From Amycolatopsis iheyensis (GTDB lineage Bacteria; Actinomycetota; Actinomycetes; Mycobacteriales; Pseudonocardiaceae), in assembly GCF_024703995.1 (NCBI RefSeq), contig NZ_JAMXQV010000001.1, positions 558,001 through 622,000 of the forward strand: a stretch of 64,000 bases of DNA, written 5' to 3'. The notes under the pieces were generated by a model. The model was not told the DNA's origin and did not search any database. It worked only from the letters and a program-made list of their open reading frames with translations. Positions 58,878 to 64,000 of this stretch are shown piece by piece. How positions within the stretch are numbered: the stretch's first letter is position 1; every line of letters starts with the position of its first letter. The translations under genes and the position numbers were made by a program.

Positions 58878-60434
58878 ATGTACTACAGCACCACCATCGA
58901 GCACCGCTTGGAACAGGCCGGAGTGCGCCTCCTGGCCTCCGACGAACCGTTCCAGCTCGGGCTGGTGGACGGACGCAAACCCAAGCGGGCCACCCAGCTG
59001 CTCACGCGGCGCGTGAAGCAGACCCTGTCCGAGTTCTACGTCGTCGACATGCTGGAGAAGTCGTGGGACGGCTACGCCGTCCACACCGAGGCCGGCTACA
59101 ACATCGGCAAGCCCTGCTACGGCTACCGCGCCCGGCACGTCCCGCACCCGGTCCCTGCCAAGCGTGCCAAGGGCGCCAAGAAGACGTTCCTCGAAGTCGA
59201 CTCCGCGCAGGCGCCCGCGGTGCGGAAGGCGTACCACTGGCGGATCACTGAACGCCTCGGCTACCAGGCGATCGCGGACCGGCTCAACCGCGACCCCGCC
59301 ACCTACCCACCGCCGGTTCCGGTCGACCCGAAACGCGCTGTCGGCCACTGGACTTCCTCGAACGTGCGCGACGTCCTCACCAATCCGAAGTACACCGGGC
59401 ACATGGTGTGGAACGTGCGCGGCCGCAAGTCCCGCGGCAACCAGTTCAATCCTGTCGAGGAGTGGATCTGGTCCGCGCAGCCGGTTCACGAAGCTCTCGT
59501 CACGTTGGAGGATTGGCTGCAGGCCCAGGAAATCAGCAAACACCGGTTCGGGTCCCGCAGCACCAGCAACACCAACGTCAAGCATCCTCAGACCAAACGC
59601 AGCTACTTGTTGCGCACCTACCTGTTCTGCGGCGGCTGCGGCCGACGCATGAACGGCAAGACCCGCCGTGGGCACGCCTACTACGTGTGCGCGCCGAAGA
59701 AGGGCTACGTCCCGGAGGGGCACCCCGCCGCGGGCAGCTTCTGGATCCGCGAAGACGCGATCGTCGCCAAGCTCAACGAGTTCCTGTCGGCTCACATCTT
59801 CGGGAGCTACCGTCGCAGTCTGCTGGGCGACACCGCCCGAGAACTCGGTGCCGCCGCGAAGCAGGAGCGGCAGCAGCGCATCGACGCCTTGCGCCGGGAG
59901 ATCGATGACACCACGCGCATGATCAAGAACCTCGTCCGCAGCTTGGCTCTGTTCGACAGGCCGACCAAGGACCTCGTCGACGAGGTCAACGACGAGCGCG
60001 ACACTCTTCACAAACGCAAAGGTCAGCTCGAAGCTCAGCTCGCCGAAGCCGAAGAGCAGAATCAGCAGACAGTCAACCCCGACCTGCTTGACGCCTTGCC
60101 AATGGGGGAGGTTCAGGTAGAGGAGCTACCGGAGGACGTCGCCCGGCGGCTGTTCGAAGCGCTCCGGCTCGAACTCCGCTACTGCAAGAGCACCAACCGG
60201 GTGAAGTGCACGGTCACCTTGCTCGGACCGACTGTCGCGGCGGCACGCCAGGCTGCCCACGAAGCCACCATCTTGCCGTTCGACCGAGACAGGCGGCTCG
60301 AACGGCGAAACCGTGAAAACAAGAAGGGGGAGGATGTCATGTCCGACATCTCTCCCGTTCCCATCCTTGCGGTGCCCTCGGCAGGATTCGAACCTGCGAC
60401 ACCTGCCTCCGGAGGGCAGTGCTCTATCCCCTGA
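58878..60434 (+). pseudogene. Large serine recombinase lacking the catalytic domain
   Basis: About 518 residues remain from the ATG at 58878. The frame begins with the end of the resolvase domain (YYSTTIEHRLEQAGVRLLAS), then the recombinase domain (GYNIGKPCYGYRA ... VGHWTSSNVRDVLTNPKYTG), a zinc ribbon (LFCGGCGRRMNGKTRRGHAY YVC), and a coiled coil (LRREIDDTTRMIKNLVR). The N-terminal catalytic Ser region (~120 residues) is gone, replaced by the broken regulator, so it should be inactive alone. The last 20 codons and the stop lie within the tRNA-Arg gene. Confidence 0.85.
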
Positions 60435-60445
60435 GCTACGAGGGC
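60373..60445 (-). tRNA. tRNA-Arg (anticodon CCG)
   Basis: A 73-base cloverleaf: acceptor GCCCTCG/CGAGGGC, D-arm GCTC/GAGC, anticodon stem CTGCC/GGCAG with loop CTCCGGA (anticodon CCG), and T-arm GCAGG-TTCGAAT-CCTGC, with discriminator A. CCA is not encoded beyond CC. It decodes CGG. Its 3' end faces the recombinase remnant, the usual geometry of an integration site. Confidence 0.97.
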
Positions 60446-60595
60446 CCATCGCTGGGCGACTCCGAAAGCTTAGCGCATCTCCCGGCACCCCCGCGCGCAG
60501 GTGGTCACATCCACGAACCCGCAGGTCAAGGCGATGAAGTTGATCCTTTCGCGGGGGCGTCGCTAGCGTGGTGGGCCCCGCCCGAAGGAGCCGAG

Positions 60596-61702
60596 ATGGT
60601 CAAGCCGTTCCAGGTGTCTCTCGACGAGCTCGACGTCGCCGACCTGCGGGAGCGGCTTCGGCGGACTCGGTGGCCCGAGCGCGAGACCGTCGGGGACTGG
60701 TCTCAGGGGGTGCCGCTCGCCTACGTCCGGGAGCTCTGCCGGGACTGGGGTGAGGAGTACGACTTCGGGTTCGCCGCGCGGCTCAACGCCTTCCCGCAGT
60801 TCCGGGCCGAAATCGACGGGGTCGGGCTGCACTTCGTGCACCTCACCTCGCCTGAACCCGGGGCGCTGCCGCTCGTGCTCACCCATGGCTGGCCCGGGTC
60901 CGTGCTCGAGTTCCTCGACGTCCTCGGCCCGCTCACCGACCCCGCCGCGCACGGTGGCGACCCCGCCGACGCCTTCCACGTCGTCGTGCCGTCGCTGCCC
61001 GGGTTCGGGTGGAGTGACAAGCCCGTGCTGAAGATCCCGCGCGTCGCTTCGCTGTGGGACCAGCTCATGCGGGAGCTCGGCTACGACCGCTACGGCGCGC
61101 AGGGCGGCGACTGGGGCGCCGCCATCACCAACGCCCTCGCCTCCGTCGCGCCCGAGCGGCTCGCCGGCGTGCACGTCAACTTCGCGCCCGTGCGGCTGGA
61201 CCGGGACGACGCGACGCCGCGGGAGCGTCAGGCCCTCGCCGACCTCGAGGAGTTCCGGCGCACCGGCAGCGGCTACTCCGGTCAGCAGGGCACCCGGCCG
61301 CAGACGCTCGGCTACGGCCTGACCGACTCGCCGGCCGGCCAGGCCGCCTGGATCGCCGAGAAGTTCTGGGCCTGGACCGACAACAAGGGCCACCCCGAAG
61401 ACGCCGTCGACCGCCGGAAGATCCTCGACGACATCTCCGTCTACTGGTTCACCGCCACGGCGGCCTCGTCGGCGCGGATGTACTGGGAGAACCGGGAAAC
61501 CGTCCAGTCCACTGTGGACGTCCCGGCCGGGGTTTCGGTGTTCCCCAAGGAGATCGTGCGCCCGTCGCGGCGGCAGGCCGAACAGCGCTACACCGACCTG
61601 CGCTGGTTCGAGGAGCTGCCCGTCGGCGGGCACTTCGCCGCGCTCGAACAGCCGGGGCTGTTCGTCGACCAGGTGCGCGGGTTCTTCCGGCTGGTGCGCT
61701 AG
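60596..61702 (+). CDS. Epoxide hydrolase (alpha/beta-hydrolase)
   Basis: 368 residues with the N-terminal EHN helix (DVADLRERLRRTRWPERETV). The oxyanion motif is HGWPGSVLEF (~residue 100) and the nucleophile Asp is in GAQGGDWGAAITNALA (~170). The lid has YWFTATAASSARMYWEN and the C-terminal His is in ELPVGGHFAALEQP. It opens epoxides to diols. GAAGGAG precedes the ATG. Its stop shares CTAG with the convergent SDR gene. Confidence 0.93.
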   Translation: MVKPFQVSLDELDVADLRERLRRTRWPERETVGDWSQGVPLAYVRELCRDWGEEYDFGFAARLNAFPQFRAEIDGVGLHFVHLTSPEPGALPLVLTHGWPGSVLEFLDVLGPLTDPAAHGGDPADAFHVVVPSLPGFGWSDKPVLKIPRVASLWDQLMRELGYDRYGAQGGDWGAAITNALASVAPERLAGVHVNFAPVRLDRDDATPRERQALADLEEFRRTGSGYSGQQGTRPQTLGYGLTDSPAGQAAWIAEKFWAWTDNKGHPEDAVDRRKILDDISVYWFTATAASSARMYWENRETVQSTVDVPAGVSVFPKEIVRPSRRQAEQRYTDLRWFEELPVGGHFAALEQPGLFVDQVRGFFRLVR

Positions 61703-62535
61703 GCGAGCCAGCCGGTGGTCAGGCGCTGCACGGCCGAGCCGTCGCGGTCGGCGAACTTGAGCCCCGTGAACTCCTCGGCCTGCTTCGACGTCTGGATGCG
61801 GAACGCGGGCGTGTCCGCCGTCATCGCGGCCAGGATCACCGCAGCGACCTCGTCGGCCGTCTGCGCGCCCTCGAACGAGTTCGAGACGTTCGCGATGTAC
61901 TTCCGCAGGGACTCCGCGTAGGGGCCCGCTTCGGCGAAGAGCCGTTCGTCGACGCCGATGTTGCTGACGAACTCGGTCGCGACCGCGCCGGGCTCGATGA
62001 CCGACACCGTGACGCCCTGGGCCGCCGCGACCGGCGCGAGGGACTCCATCATGCCCTCGACGGCGAACTTCGCCGCGCAGTAGGCCTCGTTGAAGGGCTG
62101 GCCGACGGCGCCGCCGATGCTGGTCACCGTGAGCACGCGGCCGCCGCTCGCGCGCAACGCCGGCATCGCGGCCTTCGTCGTCTCGACGACGCCGAAGAAG
62201 TTGACCTCCATGGTCGCGCGTACCGCGGAGACCGGCTCCTGCTCGATCGTGCCGACGTGGCCCGCCCCGGCGTTGTTGACCAGGACGTCGAGCCGGCCGT
62301 AGTCGGCCAGGACGCCCTCGAAGGCAGCCCGCACCGACGCGGCGTCGGTGACGTCCAGCGGGCGGATGTCCAGCTCGACGCCGGCTTCGGCGGCCGCTTC
62401 GCGCAGGCGGTCGGCCCGGGCGGGATCGCGCAGCGTGGCGACCGTGGTGAAGCCCGCGCGGGCGGCCTGGACGGCCGTGGCGAGGCCGATGCCCGTGGAC
62501 GTGCCGGTGATCAGGGCGACGCGGGTGCTGCTCAT
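61699..62535 (-). CDS. SDR-family oxidoreductase
   Basis: 278 residues. Cofactor motif LITGTSTGIGLATAVQAARA, then NNAGAGHVG, and catalytic EAYCAAKFAVEG (Y-x3-K). ATG at 62535 gives the conserved start MSSTRVALITG; a longer in-frame start lies in the A/T-rich promoter. It is divergent from a marR gene with 106 bases between, so probably under MarR control. Substrate unknown. Confidence 0.9.
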   Translation of the reverse strand: MSSTRVALITGTSTGIGLATAVQAARAGFTTVATLRDPARADRLREAAAEAGVELDIRPLDVTDAASVRAAFEGVLADYGRLDVLVNNAGAGHVGTIEQEPVSAVRATMEVNFFGVVETTKAAMPALRASGGRVLTVTSIGGAVGQPFNEAYCAAKFAVEGMMESLAPVAAAQGVTVSVIEPGAVATEFVSNIGVDERLFAEAGPYAESLRKYIANVSNSFEGAQTADEVAAVILAAMTADTPAFRIQTSKQAEEFTGLKFADRDGSAVQRLTTGWLA

Positions 62536-62641
62536 GGCGGGACCTCGATGTGGTTCAGGTGGGTTATGGTTAATGTAGTGAACTAAAACGACTATAGGCA
62601 TGGATGGTTCATGCAGTCAACTATCGGCTTACACTAGGTCG

Positions 62642-63061
62642 ATGACCATTGACCCGATCACCGACGAGGTCGTCGCCCTGCTCGCGCGGATCGTCGACCG
62701 GTTCGTCGACTCCTACGAGTCCGCGGCGGCCGCGCAGGGGCTGACGACGGTCCAGGCCAAGGTGCTCCAGGCGCTGGACGAGCCGCTGCCGATGCACCGG
62801 ATCGCCGAGAAGCTGAACTCCGAGCGGTCCAACGTGACGGGGATCATCGACCGGCTCGAAGCGCGTGGGCTCGTCGAGCGCCGGGCGGACCAGCGGGACC
62901 GGCGGATCAAGAACATCGTGGCCACGCCCGCGGGCGCCGTGCTGGGCCGGAACTTCCGGCGGTCGCTGGGCTTCGCCGCCGAGCCGCTGGCCGCGCTCGA
63001 CCCCGCGGACCGCGTTCAGCTGCGCGACCTGCTGACGCGCATGGTCGACGTCGAAGCGTGA
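62642..63061 (+). CDS. MarR-family transcriptional regulator
   Basis: 139 residues with a winged helix (PLPMHRIAEKLNSERSNVTG, then IIDRLEARGLVERRADQRDR) and dimerisation helices at both ends. The divergent promoter (62536-62641) is unusually A/T-rich and contains TAGT-GA-ACTA plus a nearby TAGTTGACTGCAT, either of which could be its operator. It probably represses itself and the SDR gene. Confidence 0.9.
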   Translation: MTIDPITDEVVALLARIVDRFVDSYESAAAAQGLTTVQAKVLQALDEPLPMHRIAEKLNSERSNVTGIIDRLEARGLVERRADQRDRRIKNIVATPAGAVLGRNFRRSLGFAAEPLAALDPADRVQLRDLLTRMVDVEA

Positions 63062-63138
63062 CAGGTCCGCCTGGCGGGAAACCCCGCCTGGTGGATTGGT
63101 CGCCGTTCGCCCGCGGAGTAGCTTTCGGGAGAGTGAAC

Positions 63139-63181
63139 TTAGGCTGCCCTCTATTGCACATATGCGCATCCGACTATATGT
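63139..63181. promoter_or_regulatory. Candidate metal-regulator sites before the CDF gene
   Basis: TTAGGCTGCCCT (63139-63150) resembles one half plus centre of a DtxR/IdeR iron box (TTAGGTTAGCCTAACC type). Immediately downstream ACATAT-N12-ATATGT (63158-63181) is an inverted repeat reminiscent of ArsR/SmtB operators. Both lie in the only A/T-rich patch before the exporter gene and either would make sense for metal-controlled expression. Confidence 0.4.
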
Positions 63182-63215
63182 TTGGCCTCGACAGCGCACC
63201 GCGAACGGAGGCGGA

Positions 63216-64000
63216 ATGGGACACGGCCACGGACACGGGCACACGAGCGCGCCGGCGAGCGCGTCGGGCCGGTACGTGCGGAGCCTGACCATCGCCCTGG
63301 CCATCGGCGCCGGCTTCATGGTGCTCGAGTTCGTCGTCGGCTTCACGACCGGCTCGCTGGCCCTGATCTCGGACGCGGCCCACATGTTCACCGACGTGCT
63401 CGGGGTCGGCATGGCGCTGGCCGCGATCGTCCTGGCGCGGCGCTCCGGCCCCACGGTCAGCCGCACCTTCGGGCTCTACCGCGCCGAGGTGCTGGCCGCG
63501 CTGGCCAACGCCGTCCTGCTGTTCGGCGTCGCGGGGTACGTGCTGTTCGAGGCGATCGGCCGGATCAGCGACCCGCCGGCGGTGCCCGGCCTGCCGGTGC
63601 TGCTCGCCGCGACCGCCGGCCTCGCGGCCAACATCGTGTCGTTCGCGGTGCTGCGCTCGGGCGCGAAGGAGAGCCTCAACGTCCGCGGCGCGTACCTCGA
63701 GGTGCTGGCCGACCTGATCGGTTCGGTCGGTGTGCTGGTCAGCGGCGCGCTGACGCTGCTGACGGGCTGGCGCTACGCCGACCCGATCATCGGTGTCGCG
63801 ATCGGGCTGTTCGTGCTGCCCCGCACGTGGACGCTGGCCCGCCGCGCGCTGCGCATCCTCTTCCAGCACGCGCCGCAGGGCGTCGACGTCGGCGCGATCA
63901 ACGCCGAGCTGGCCGCGCTGCCGGGCGTCGCGGACGTGCACGACCTGCACGTCTGGACGCTGACGTCGGGCATGGAGGTGGCTTCGGCGCACCTGACCCT
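63216..64000 (+). CDS. Cation diffusion facilitator (CzcD/ZitB-like), partial
   Basis: 261 residues are visible before the right edge. It starts MGHGHGHGHTSAPASASGRY, a His-rich metal-binding leader, then has six hydrophobic helices. LISDAAHMFTDVLGVGMALA carries the HxxxD site of TM2, and AYLEVLADLIGSVGVLVSGA the HxxxD-equivalent of TM5, here L-x-x-x-D. The start of the cytoplasmic domain (DVHDLHVWTLTSGMEVASAH) is present. It exports Zn2+ or similar divalent ions in exchange for protons. GGAGG precedes the ATG. Confidence 0.93.
   Translation, partial: MGHGHGHGHTSAPASASGRYVRSLTIALAIGAGFMVLEFVVGFTTGSLALISDAAHMFTDVLGVGMALAAIVLARRSGPTVSRTFGLYRAEVLAALANAVLLFGVAGYVLFEAIGRISDPPAVPGLPVLLAATAGLAANIVSFAVLRSGAKESLNVRGAYLEVLADLIGSVGVLVSGALTLLTGWRYADPIIGVAIGLFVLPRTWTLARRALRILFQHAPQGVDVGAINAELAALPGVADVHDLHVWTLTSGMEVASAHLT

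Overview
The window is high-GC actinomycete chromosome. Strong third-position GC, frequent GTG/TTG starts, 1-4 base gene overlaps, and DUF6292, DUF5994 and DUF6307 family proteins point to the Pseudonocardiaceae, most likely Amycolatopsis or a close relative. That placement is inferred from family content, not from a marker gene. There is no rRNA and no CRISPR array. One tRNA gene, tRNA-Arg(CCG), lies near the right end.

Left part (1-24.7 kb), metabolic and housekeeping genes. A pqqA-pqqC-pqqD operon runs off the left edge, and its 28-residue pqqA is short. A wax ester synthase/diacylglycerol acyltransferase follows. Next is a tightly coupled catabolic cluster at 2.5-10.6 kb: FAD amine oxidase, TPP enzyme, HyuA- and HyuB-like ATP-dependent hydrolase subunits, an SDR and a GntR/FCD regulator. 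A perfect 12-1-12 palindrome in front of the TPP gene fits the FadR-type consensus and is the likely operator. Then come a secreted GH27 alpha-galactosidase, a class III aminotransferase, VOC, GNAT and IclR proteins, two membrane PH-domain proteins, PAC2, a methyltransferase, an orphan MCE protein, and a TetR gene divergent from an FAD monooxygenase.

Middle (25-42 kb), an NTP-dependent conflict/immunity-type island. One operon encodes an effector-associated-domain/VMAP protein, a MoxR AAA+ ATPase, and a 1,467-residue vWA(SAV_2336-like)-NB-ARC-TPR protein. A convergent operon encodes a TPR protein, a 56-residue peptide resembling FxSxx-COOH-type RiPP precursors (found by hand translation), and an HExxH peptide-modifying enzyme. 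A third operon encodes a membrane protein, a TIR protein ending in a RHIM/pseudo-palindrome-like amyloid motif, a P-loop/HEAT protein and an SPFH-like protein. It is followed on the other strand by RapZ-C and DUF2637 genes of the kind carried by actinomycete integrative elements. Together these look like a sensor ATPase system wired to a TIR effector and a modified peptide. This is the most interesting part of the window.

Right part (42-57.8 kb), a stress and signalling island: AI-2E permease, desaturase, two GAF-ANTAR proteins, a phosphoribosyltransferase, a BON protein, a DevR-like regulator with a DevS-like kinase, an Acg-like nitroreductase, an N5-(carboxyethyl)ornithine-synthase-like enzyme, STAS/HATPase partner-switch proteins and a sigma factor. 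The gene set resembles the mycobacterial dormancy regulon, and a DevR-box-like palindrome precedes devR.

Near 57.9-60.4 kb is a mobile-element graveyard: a DUF2637-type C-terminal fragment, a frameshifted TPR regulator, and a serine recombinase lacking its catalytic domain whose reading frame ends inside the tRNA-Arg gene. The rest is ordinary chromosome: an epoxide hydrolase, an SDR with divergent MarR, and a CDF metal exporter cut by the right edge.
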